DNA of 5,173 bases, taken from RGIG6353 sp045531285. Its GTDB lineage: Bacteria; Bacillota; Clostridia; Oscillospirales; SIG627. The DNA lies in contig JAZSDT010000154.1 in the NCBI GenBank assembly GCA_045531285.1, positions 1 to 5,173 of the forward strand, given 5' to 3'. Positions 1 through 5,150 of the stretch are shown here, piece by piece (the first letter of the stretch is position 1; each line of letters begins with the position of its first letter). The position numbers and the translations under genes are program-made. A model generated the notes under the pieces. That model was given only the letters and a program-made list of their open reading frames with translations. It did no database searches and was not told the DNA's origin.

Positions 1-216
1 GTATTTGGAATCGGAGGTTATTTCCACCCGACACCCTTCCTTCAACAGCTCAAGTGAGCTTACCACCGCAGTAAGTTCCATTCTGTTGTTGGTGGTATTT
101 GCCTCTCCGCCCGAAATAAGCTTTTCTTTTCCGTTATAGACAAGAATTGCAGCCCAACCTCCCGGTCCGGGATTTCCGCTGCAAGCACCGTCTGTATATA
201 TATTGACTTTCTTCAT
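1..216 (-). CDS. rnhA: Ribonuclease HI, N-terminal 72 codons (cut by window edge)
   Basis: This is the start of type 1 RNase H, which cleaves the RNA strand of RNA-DNA hybrids (R-loops, replication primers) in the cytoplasm. Translating the minus strand from the ATG at 216 gives an uninterrupted reading frame to the window edge. It shows the family hallmarks in order: YTDGACSGNPGPGGW (residues 7-21) with metal-binding D9, then NNRMEL with E47, then SDSKY with D69. These correspond to the first three acidic catalytic residues of the E. coli enzyme (D10, E48, D70). The fourth Asp and the C-terminal half lie beyond the edge. The start is supported by a GAGG-containing site (221-227) about 5 nt upstream and by a good promoter just before it. 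It has no coupling to the upstream DUF4830-like gene, because a terminator separates them. Identity is nearly certain; whether the gene is intact outside the window cannot be seen. Confidence 0.95.
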   Translation of the reverse strand, partial: MKKVNIYTDGACSGNPGPGGWAAILVYNGKEKLISGGEANTTNNRMELTAVVSSLELLKEGCRVEITSDSKY

Positions 217-242
217 TTGCACCTCGGATAATTTGATAATAT

Positions 243-271
243 ATTTTAACATAAAACTACCGCAAGGTCAA
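243..271 (-). promoter_or_regulatory. Sigma-A-type promoter for rnhA
   Basis: Read on the minus strand, TTGACC (271-266) is followed by a 17-nt spacer and TAAAAT (248-243). A TG one base upstream of the -10 hexamer gives an extended -10 element. Both hexamers match the consensus at five of six positions. The expected transcription start near 236 would leave a leader of about 20 nt before the rnhA ATG. It lies just downstream of the hairpin that ends the preceding operon, so rnhA looks independently transcribed. This is a sequence match only. Confidence 0.75.
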
Positions 272-280
272 GAGCAACCA

Positions 281-311
281 AAGGCAAAAGCGGAAGGTGA
301 TACCTTCCGCT
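281..311 (-). terminator. Intrinsic terminator of the ABC-F/rsuA/DUF4830 unit
   Basis: A perfect inverted repeat, AGCGGAAGGT (289-298) and ACCTTCCGCT (302-311), encloses a 3-nt loop. On the minus strand the hairpin is followed by TTTTGCCTTT, a T-rich but interrupted tract. It begins 13 bp past the stop codon of the DUF4830-like gene, where a rho-independent terminator is expected. The plus-strand side ends in GTGCTGTCAT and lacks a T tract, so termination is predicted in the minus direction only. Confidence 0.85.
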
Positions 312-323
312 GTGCTGTCATAT

Positions 324-803
324 TTATTCTCCGCTAAAGCTATATCTGAAGCCGGTAGGATCGGAGGACGAAACGTCACCGCCTACAACACGGTTTTTAT
401 ATATCAAAAGACTGGCGTATGCATCACCGTCGGCATTGGTTACCTTGTATACGTACATCTCCACCGTCTTGCCCTTGTATTTTTCGAGGTCCAGACCTTC
501 TTTCTTCTGAAGCTTGTTGTATTCGCTGTATAGCTCGTCAAACTCATAGGGAATAGTCACGCTTCCCGAGTGCACGGGCTCTTCATCCGTTTCCCATCCG
601 TAGCCTTTCAGAAACGCCCTTCTGTTTTCGTTGGTTTTTACGTTCTTGTAGTCCTCGGCAGAAACCTCCACGGCGATATTATCCATACCCGTAGACAGAT
701 TGGTGGACGGGACCAGTGAAACCGTAAGTGCTATTGCAACGGCACAAAGGCTCATAACCCCTATATATTTCAGTGTTGTTGCCTTAAAAGAGAAAACGAA
801 CAT
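324..803 (-). CDS. Small membrane-anchored or exported protein, DUF4830-like
   Basis: This 159-residue protein is of unknown function. Residues 1-12 are short and lightly basic (K7, K12), and a hydrophobic segment follows at about 13-31, consistent with an uncleaved anchor or a signal peptide. The preceding residues (MSLC20) do not form a convincing lipobox. The remainder is a soluble, charged domain that would lie outside the membrane. Its motifs FLKGYGW (64-70), TIPYEFDELYSEYN (83-96), YKGKTV (109-114) and VVGGD (139-143) resemble the DUF4830 family of Clostridia as I remember it; no search was run. A CAAAGGAG site (814-821) lies 10 nt before the ATG, a slightly long spacing. It is the last gene of its unit, 57 bp after the rsuA stop with no hairpin between them, and a strong terminator follows. 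Being an operon member is reasonable but says little about its role. The coding status is secure; the function is not known. Confidence 0.8.
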   Translation of the reverse strand: MFVFSFKATTLKYIGVMSLCAVAIALTVSLVPSTNLSTGMDNIAVEVSAEDYKNVKTNENRRAFLKGYGWETDEEPVHSGSVTIPYEFDELYSEYNKLQKKEGLDLEKYKGKTVEMYVYKVTNADGDAYASLLIYKNRVVGGDVSSSDPTGFRYSFSGE

Positions 804-860
804 AAATATGACACTCCTTTGATTTTTGTCTTTATCATATTCTATGTCCGTTTTTTATCT

Positions 861-1580
861 TTATGCCATATTCTTCAAAAGTGAAGCTATTTCTTCGGGG
901 GTAAGCTCTCTGGTCTCACCTCTGGCAAGAGCTGTGTGCAGCTTTATTTGGTCAAACTCCACTCTTTCCAGGTATACTACTTCCTTACCAAGTACGGACA
1001 GCATCCTTTTTATCTGATGGAATTTGCCCTCGCAAATAGTTATATATGCCTTGGTCGCCTCGTTACAAATTTCAAGCTTTGCAGGAAGAGTAAGGTTCTT
1101 TTCACCAATGTCCACACCCGCCTTAAGTCTTTCAACGTCATTTTCCGTCATAGGCAAATCGGTTTCAAGATAGTATTTCTTGTCCACGTGACGTTTGGGA
1201 GAAAGAAGGTAATGGGCAAGAGCTCCGTTATCCGTAAGGATAACAAGTCCAAAGGTATCCTTGTCCAGTCTCCCCACAGGAAAGATATCGTAATGCTTTA
1301 CACTGTCGGGCAAAAGCTCCATTATCGTAGGATCGCGCATATCCTCTGTGGAGCAAATATATCCGTCGGGCTTATTAAGCATAAAATAGTGATACTCGGA
1401 ATACTTCAATAACTCACCCTTACAGGTAATATTATTTTTTTCGGGGTCAATCTTTTTTCCTATATCCTTTTCGGTCTTACCGTCAAGGGCAACGTAGCCC
1501 CTTTTGATAAGAGTATGGGCTTCGCTCCGTGTCAAAGCCATTGCCGACGAAATAATTTTATCAAGTCTGACTGTTGCCAT
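861..1580 (-). CDS. rsuA: 16S rRNA pseudouridine synthase, RsuA type
   Basis: This 239-residue enzyme probably isomerises a uridine of 16S rRNA (U516 in E. coli) to pseudouridine during small-subunit assembly. An N-terminal S4 RNA-binding domain covers roughly residues 3-58 (RLDKII, LTRSEAHTLIKRGYVALDG). The catalytic domain follows, with FMLNKPDGYICST (66-78) and the family II motif GRLDKDTFGLVILTDNG (103-119), in which D106 is the catalytic aspartate. EGKFHQIKRML (183-193) is the usual C-terminal core motif. The LNKPxGYxCST segment and the short C-terminus match RsuA better than RluB or RluE, as recalled; the exact target base is inferred. Length is close to the 231-residue E. coli protein. 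Residue F110 occupies the variable position often filled by T, S or E. The ribosome binding site overlaps the stop codon of the upstream ABC-F gene, suggesting translational coupling. Confidence 0.92.
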   Translation of the reverse strand: MATVRLDKIISSAMALTRSEAHTLIKRGYVALDGKTEKDIGKKIDPEKNNITCKGELLKYSEYHYFMLNKPDGYICSTEDMRDPTIMELLPDSVKHYDIFPVGRLDKDTFGLVILTDNGALAHYLLSPKRHVDKKYYLETDLPMTENDVERLKAGVDIGEKNLTLPAKLEICNEATKAYITICEGKFHQIKRMLSVLGKEVVYLERVEFDQIKLHTALARGETRELTPEEIASLLKNMA

Positions 1581-1583
1581 AAT

Positions 1584-1589
1584 TCACCT
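1584..1589 (-). promoter_or_regulatory. rsuA ribosome binding site overlapping the ABC-F stop codon
   Basis: On the minus strand the sequence reads TAGGTGAATTATG. The TAG is the ABC-F stop (1590-1588), AGGTGA is the Shine-Dalgarno element, and the ATG is the rsuA start (1580). The two genes are only 7 bp apart, so a ribosome finishing the ABC-F gene covers the rsuA initiation site. This fits translational coupling and fixes the rsuA start. Confidence 0.75.
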
Positions 1590-3459
1590 ACATAAGAGTG
1601 TCAAGAAAAACGTACAGCTCCTCCAGTCTCTCCTCAAGAGTCTGTCTTTCCTTCTCCGCCTCCATCAGTGCAGAATAGTCTGTGGCAAGCTCTCCCGACA
1701 TTCTTTCTTCTATTTCGTTTATTCTCTTTTCCGTTTCTTCGATTTCGCCTTCTGTTTTGGCTATGTCACGTTCACGCTTACGCTCCTGCGCCTTATTCTC
1801 ACGTCTTTGCATAAACTCTTCCTTGCCCGTGGAAGCAGATGCTGTAACCGACGAGGTCTTAACGGCATCCTTTACCTTTTCAAGATAGTGCTCGTAGCCG
1901 TGCTCATAAACGGTACAGCCCCTGTCCTCTATCCTCAATATTCTGGTGGCAAGCTTTTTTATAAAGTATCGGTCGTGAGAAACGGCAATTACCGTACCCT
2001 TGAAGGCAAGAATTGCTTCCTCAAGGGTTTCGCGGGATGCTATGTCAAGGTGGTTGGTAGGCTCGTCAAGTATGAGCAGATTGACCTTTGAAAGCATAAG
2101 CTTCGCAAGGGTAAGTCTCGCCTTTTCTCCACCGCTGAGCACCGACACCTTTTTCATTACGTCATCACCGCAAAATCTGAACAGAGCCAATGCTGAGCGC
2201 ACCTCGGTCATAGTCATAGAGGAATACTCGTTCCAAAGCTCATCCAGCACTGTATTGTCGGGAGAAAGGTTTTGGTTTTCCTGGTCGTAGTAGCCAAGCT
2301 TCACGTTTGTTCCGTATTCAAATTCTCCCGCAATTGCATCAATACGGGAATTAAGTATTTTCAAAAGCGTTGATTTACCCGTTCCGTTTTTTCCCAGTAT
2401 GAACAGTCTGTCGCATCTTTTGACCTCGAACGAAAGCTCAGTAAAGAGTCTCTTTGAATCAAAAGCCATCTCAAGTCCCTGAACACTCAAAACGTCGTTT
2501 CCCGAGCGTATTGCCTCTCCGAAAGAAAAGCTGATTCCCGTAGGCGTATCCTCAAGCTTTTCCAGCTTGTCCATTCTCTCAATAGCTTTTTCACGGCTTT
2601 CTGCGGCTATTATGTTTCGCTCTCTGTTCCAACGTCTTTGCTGCTCTATATACGCCTCAAGACGTGCAATCTCCTTTTGCTGATTTTCGTAGTGACGCTG
2701 ATATATCTCCCTGTCCTTTTTCTTTTTTTCAACAAAAACAGAATAAGCTCCGTTATAAAGAGTTGCATGGGTGTTTTCGATGTCAAGGGTTTTTGTGGTC
2801 ACTGCATCAAGGAAATAACGGTCGTGAGAAATTACTATGACAGTTGATTTAATTCCCTTTATATAGTTTTCAAGCCATTCAACCGACTCGATATCAAGAT
2901 GGTTTGTAGGCTCGTCAAGTATGAGAATGCCATGATTTTGCAAAATGAGTCCCACCAGGGCAAGTGCTGTTTTTTGTCCTCCGCTGAGTGCATTTACGGG
3001 AAGGTCGAAATACTCTTCCCCAAATCCCATTTTCGTAAGAACCGACTTTGTTCTGCCTATATACTCAAGTCCGCCTGCGTTTTTATACTCCTCGCTCAGC
3101 TTTACGAATGCGGTAGCGGCATTCGGGTCGCTCCCCATTGTCTGCTCAAGCGCGTCAAGACGCTTTTTCATTGCATCAAGATGAGAAAAATGGGACAGCA
3201 TTTCTTCAATCACCGTCCTGTCGGAATCCACCGTGGCGTGCTGGTCGAGATACCCAACCGTCTCTCCGCCTGCAATGAAAACCTCGCCGTCATCCTTTTG
3301 CATCTGTCCTGTTATAATTTTCATCAACGTTGTTTTGCCTGCTCCGTTGACTCCCACAACGCCTACTCTGTCACCCTTCTCAATAGAAAAGGTCACCTTG
3401 TCAAGAAGTACGTCAGTGCCAAAGGCAAGCGAAATATTTTTACAGCTTATACTAATCAT
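1588..3459 (-). CDS. ydiF: ABC-F family ribosome-associated ATPase, YdiF-like
   Basis: This is a 623-residue cytoplasmic ABC-F protein with two ATPase domains and no membrane segments. The family binds the ribosomal E site and adjusts translation; some members protect against antibiotics. Domain 1 (about 1-236) has Walker A GVNGAGKTT (36-44), LSGGQ (158-162), DEPTNHLD (182-189) and switch H212. The charged interdomain linker (about 244-303) contains the RRWNRERN stretch (275-282). Domain 2 (about 322-528) has Walker A GKNGTGKST (356-364), LSGGEKAR (441-448), DEPTNHLD (465-472) and H495. A Lys/Glu/Arg-rich coiled coil closes the protein (about 552-619). Length and layout match Bacillus YdiF (about 640 residues) as recalled, rather than the shorter YkpA. 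In domain 1 the arginine usual after the signature is alanine (A165). An AAGGA site lies 6 nt before the ATG, and a strong promoter lies just upstream. It leads the unit with rsuA and the DUF4830-like gene. The short leader leaves no room for the attenuators seen before inducible resistance ABC-F genes, so a housekeeping role is likelier. The symbol is by resemblance. Confidence 0.93.
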   Translation of the reverse strand: MISISCKNISLAFGTDVLLDKVTFSIEKGDRVGVVGVNGAGKTTLMKIITGQMQKDDGEVFIAGGETVGYLDQHATVDSDRTVIEEMLSHFSHLDAMKKRLDALEQTMGSDPNAATAFVKLSEEYKNAGGLEYIGRTKSVLTKMGFGEEYFDLPVNALSGGQKTALALVGLILQNHGILILDEPTNHLDIESVEWLENYIKGIKSTVIVISHDRYFLDAVTTKTLDIENTHATLYNGAYSVFVEKKKKDREIYQRHYENQQKEIARLEAYIEQQRRWNRERNIIAAESREKAIERMDKLEKLEDTPTGISFSFGEAIRSGNDVLSVQGLEMAFDSKRLFTELSFEVKRCDRLFILGKNGTGKSTLLKILNSRIDAIAGEFEYGTNVKLGYYDQENQNLSPDNTVLDELWNEYSSMTMTEVRSALALFRFCGDDVMKKVSVLSGGEKARLTLAKLMLSKVNLLILDEPTNHLDIASRETLEEAILAFKGTVIAVSHDRYFIKKLATRILRIEDRGCTVYEHGYEHYLEKVKDAVKTSSVTASASTGKEEFMQRRENKAQERKRERDIAKTEGEIEETEKRINEIEERMSGELATDYSALMEAEKERQTLEERLEELYVFLDTLM

Positions 3460-3488
3460 AATTTATCCTTTTAGTTTATTCGATGTCC

Positions 3489-3517
3489 ATTTTATCACAA
3501 AATATATCAAATATCAA
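3489..3517 (-). promoter_or_regulatory. Sigma-A-type promoter for the ABC-F/rsuA unit
   Basis: On the minus strand TTGATA (3517-3512), a 17-nt spacer and TAAAAT (3494-3489) match the consensus at five of six positions each. A TGA directly before the -10 gives an extended -10 element. The start of transcription would fall near 3482, about 22 nt before the ABC-F ATG, leaving space only for the ribosome binding site (AAGGA, 3470-3466). The -35 overlaps a tandem ATATCAA heptamer (3504-3517). Confidence 0.75.
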
Positions 3518-3526
3518 GTCAAAGCC

Positions 3527-3565
3527 TTGCTTTTTTTACAGTTTAATGATACAATGAAATATAAT
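3527..3565 (+). promoter_or_regulatory. Probable promoter for the acyltransferase-like/ppa unit
   Basis: Two overlapping plus-strand candidates fit. One is TTGCTT (3527-3532), 17 nt, TACAAT (3550-3555). The other is TTTACA (3535-3540), 19 nt, TATAAT (3560-3565), which has a perfect -10 but a long spacer. Either would start transcription about 10-25 nt before the ATG at 3586. The sequence alone does not decide which is used. It lies back to back with the minus-strand ABC-F promoter within the 126-bp divergent gap. Confidence 0.55.
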
Positions 3566-3585
3566 CCCACAAACGAGGTATAATT

Positions 3586-4476
3586 ATGACAGAAAAAAAG
3601 AAATCAAGACGCCGCCGTTTAGGTGACAGATATGAGGGCAGACGTCTTCGTTCCTTATCTCCTATGACCTACGTTGCCCCTTATATTATGGTTAACCGAA
3701 ACGGTGCATCAAATCTCATCCGTGACACTGTAGTTCTCGATGAACTGGAGCACTATATTGCAGGAAAGCGCCGCGAAGGACTAAAAGGCTTTGGCATGAT
3801 GTACATATTCATTGCCGCCTACATAAGAGCTGTATCTCAATACCCCGGCATTAACAGATTTCTCTCGGGTCAGAAAATCTACGCAAGAAATAAAATTCAA
3901 ATAGTCATTGACATTAAAAAGAAAATGGAGCTGAACGCTCAGAACACCACTATCAAGATTGATTTTGAGCCTGATGCAACAGTTTATGACGTGTACGAAA
4001 AATTCACTCAAGAATTTGAAAAGAACAGAATTGAAGAAGAGGTATCCTCTTTTGATTCAACTGCACGTTTTCTTACCTACATCCCCGGTGTGTTCTTGAA
4101 GTTCACCGTGTGGTTTTTGAAGCTTCTTGATTATTTTGGACTTTTGCCCAAATTTCTTATCAATCTTTCACCCTTCCACGGCTCTATGTTTATAACGTCA
4201 ATGGGCTCACTTGGAATACCTCCCATATATCATCATCTGTATGATTTTGGCAATATTCCTATTTTCTTTGCAATAGGTGCAAAGAGAACAGAGCTTTACG
4301 TCAACCGTGACGGAGACACGGAGGAGCGTAAGGTCATGGACTTTACAGTAGTTACAGACGAGCGTATATGCGACGGACATTATTTTGCATCGGCACTTAA
4401 ATGTATGCGCGACGCAATTAAAAACCCATCTGTTCTTGATGAGCCGCCGGAAGAGGTAATCGAGGACGTAGACTGA
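3586..4476 (+). CDS. CAT/E2-fold acyltransferase-like protein lacking the catalytic histidine
   Basis: This 296-residue protein resembles the catalytic domain of 2-oxoacid dehydrogenase E2 subunits and chloramphenicol acetyltransferase. Matching features are PGINRFLSGQKIYARNKIQI (87-106), MFITSMGSLG (201-210), PIFFAIGAKR (225-234) and the C-terminal TDERICDGHYF (257-267), which aligns with the family's DHRxxDG active-site motif. In that motif the histidine is E259, while D263 and G264 remain, so classical acyl transfer is doubtful. There is no lipoyl domain and no peripheral-subunit-binding domain. The N-terminus is instead a highly basic tail (residues 4-22, KKKSRRRRLGDRYEGRRLR). A strongly hydrophobic stretch (about 162-192) is unusual for a soluble E2 core and could touch the membrane or a lipid substrate. 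A GAGG site (3575-3578) lies 7 nt before the ATG. The gene is followed after 13 bp by ppa, with no terminator between. I recall related Firmicutes proteins annotated as E2-like with a similar DERI-DG motif, so this is probably a distinct family rather than a decayed gene. The true reaction is unknown. Confidence 0.8.
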   Translation: MTEKKKSRRRRLGDRYEGRRLRSLSPMTYVAPYIMVNRNGASNLIRDTVVLDELEHYIAGKRREGLKGFGMMYIFIAAYIRAVSQYPGINRFLSGQKIYARNKIQIVIDIKKKMELNAQNTTIKIDFEPDATVYDVYEKFTQEFEKNRIEEEVSSFDSTARFLTYIPGVFLKFTVWFLKLLDYFGLLPKFLINLSPFHGSMFITSMGSLGIPPIYHHLYDFGNIPIFFAIGAKRTELYVNRDGDTEERKVMDFTVVTDERICDGHYFASALKCMRDAIKNPSVLDEPPEEVIEDVD

Positions 4477-4489
4477 AAGGAGCATAGCA

Positions 4490-5023
4490 ATGGGAAACAT
4501 TTGGCATGACATATCGCCCAAGAGAATAACAGCCAACGATTTTATCTGTGTTGTGGAAATATCCAAGGGCAGTAAAAAGAAATATGAGCTTGATAAAGAA
4601 ACAGGTTATATAATTCTTGACAGAATACTTTATACTTCAACTCACTATCCCGCAAACTACGGATTCATTCCCCGTACTCTCGGCGATGACAACGACCCTC
4701 TCGACGTGCTTCTGCTGTGCGCCGAGCCTCTTGAACCGCTGTCATTGGTAAGAGCGTATCCTATCGGTGTTATATCAATGATAGACAACGGACGAAACGA
4801 CGAGAAAATAATAGCTATTCCCTTTGAGGACCCCAACTACAATCAATACACGGATATTGACCAGCTTCCATCTCACGTTTTTGATGAAATGAAGCATTTC
4901 TTCTCGGTTTACAAAAACCTTGAAAAGAAGGAAACTGCCGTTAACGAGGTGCAGAACAGAAACGAAGCAACAAAGGTAATCGAAGCGGCTATAGAAAACT
5001 ATATTGAAAACTTTTGTAAATAG
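4490..5023 (+). CDS. ppa: Family I inorganic pyrophosphatase
   Basis: This 177-residue cytoplasmic enzyme hydrolyses pyrophosphate to phosphate with Mg2+, pulling nucleic acid synthesis, aminoacylation and acyl activation forward. The signature D67-N-D-P-L-D-V73 is complete. The active-site set known from E. coli PPase can be matched one for one: E23, K31, E33, R45, Y57, D67, D69, D72, D99, D104, K106, Y141 and K142. Length equals the usual bacterial family I size (about 175). It therefore looks fully functional, unlike the acyltransferase-like gene before it. An AAAGGAG site (4476-4482) starts on the last base of the upstream stop codon, 7 nt before the ATG, so the two genes are very probably co-transcribed. 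The 3' end is notable: the G of the TAG stop is the first base of a GC-rich palindrome. Cytoplasmic PPases of this type are often constitutive, and no specific regulatory site is seen. Confidence 0.96.
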   Translation: MGNIWHDISPKRITANDFICVVEISKGSKKKYELDKETGYIILDRILYTSTHYPANYGFIPRTLGDDNDPLDVLLLCAEPLEPLSLVRAYPIGVISMIDNGRNDEKIIAIPFEDPNYNQYTDIDQLPSHVFDEMKHFFSVYKNLEKKETAVNEVQNRNEATKVIEAAIENYIENFCK

Positions 5024-5041
5024 TGGGGAGCCCCCACGGGC
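5022..5041 (+). repeat. Palindromic repeat, copy 1, at the ppa stop codon
   Basis: The sequence GTGGGG (5023-5028), AGC, CCCCAC (5032-5037) forms a 6-bp GC-rich hairpin beginning on the last base of the ppa stop codon. The core AGTGGGGAGCCCC(C)ACG recurs at 5126-5141. A weaker alternative stem pairs GCCC (5030-5033) with GGGC (5038-5041). A second small hairpin, GGCAA-TTC-TTGCC (5039-5051), follows. There is no T tract here, so this copy by itself is not a convincing terminator. It may instead protect the mRNA 3' end. Confidence 0.7.
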
Positions 5042-5125
5042 AATTCTTGCCTATCCTTACGCCAACAGTATACAAACAAATCAAAACGGGAAGGTTCTTT
5101 TAAAGTGATCTTAAAAATGACGTAA
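5041..5125. other. AT-rich noncoding spacer between the two palindromic repeats
   Basis: I find no supported coding region here. It holds the second half of the GGCAA/TTGCC hairpin, a weak plus-strand promoter-like pair (TTGCCT 5047-5052, 16 nt, TATACA 5069-5074) and an AT-only hairpin TTTTAA/TTAAAA (5098-5103, 5111-5116). It is best read as the ppa 3' untranslated region. A short RNA ending at the hairpin near 5150 is possible but unproven. Confidence 0.4.
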
Positions 5126-5148
5126 AGTGGGGAGCCCCACGAGGCTCT
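5126..5148 (+). repeat. Palindromic repeat, copy 2, in the ppa downstream region
   Basis: AGTGGGGAGCCCCACG (5126-5141) repeats the copy 1 core in the same orientation, with one C fewer. In both copies a GTAAA precedes the core (5016-5020 and 5122-5126). GTGGG (5127-5131) can pair with CCCAC (5136-5140). The overlapping GAGCC (5132-5136) can instead pair with GGCTC (5143-5147). The two folds exclude each other. The same-strand orientation is set by the flanks, because the core itself is palindromic. Confidence 0.7.
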
Positions 5149-5150
5149 TT
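5131..5150 (+). terminator. Probable intrinsic terminator after ppa
   Basis: GAGCC (5132-5136), loop CCACGA and GGCTC (5143-5147) form a 5-bp stem, extendable by a G-T pair (5131/5148). TTTAAT follows. The stem is GC-rich but short and the T run is only three bases, so strength is modest. It is the best candidate for ending the acyltransferase-like/ppa transcript, giving a 3' untranslated region of about 125 nt. Confidence 0.5.

Noticed and set aside
297..533. A 78-codon plus-strand frame starting inside the terminator hairpin
   Set aside because: It begins within the inverted repeat and runs antisense to the DUF4830-like gene; a chance frame.
936..1412. A 158-codon open frame on the plus strand opposite rsuA
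   Set aside because: It lies wholly within the clear rsuA coding region, its translation has no recognisable motif, and no ribosome binding site fits. It is a shadow frame.
1504..2091. A 195-codon plus-strand open frame spanning the rsuA/ABC-F junction
   Set aside because: It is antisense to two well-supported genes, the translation is biased in composition without domain motifs, and no start signals are visible.
2899..3474. A 191-codon plus-strand open frame opposite the ABC-F N-terminal domain
   Set aside because: The opposite strand encodes Walker A, the signature motif and Walker B in this span; the antisense frame shows nothing recognisable.
3460..3485. A regulatory leader or attenuator before the ABC-F gene, as in inducible antibiotic-resistance ABC-F genes
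   Set aside because: The predicted leader is only about 22 nt and holds just a ribosome binding site, with no upstream peptide or hairpin.
3233..3583. A 116-codon plus-strand frame reaching into the divergent promoter region
   Set aside because: Most of it is antisense to the ABC-F gene, and its tail runs through the promoter elements of the plus-strand unit.
3579..3584. TATAAT directly before the ATG at 3586 as a -10 element
   Set aside because: It sits between the ribosome binding site and the start codon, so a transcript begun from it would lack the leader. It is a coincidental match.
4207..4566. A 119-codon minus-strand frame across the acyltransferase-like/ppa junction
   Set aside because: It is antisense to two genes with strong motifs, and there is no supporting ribosome binding site or promoter.
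5022..5148. The repeat pair as terminal inverted repeats of a small mobile element
   Set aside because: The core is palindromic, but the flanks (GTAAA left, ACG right) match in direct orientation, and no target-site duplication is visible.
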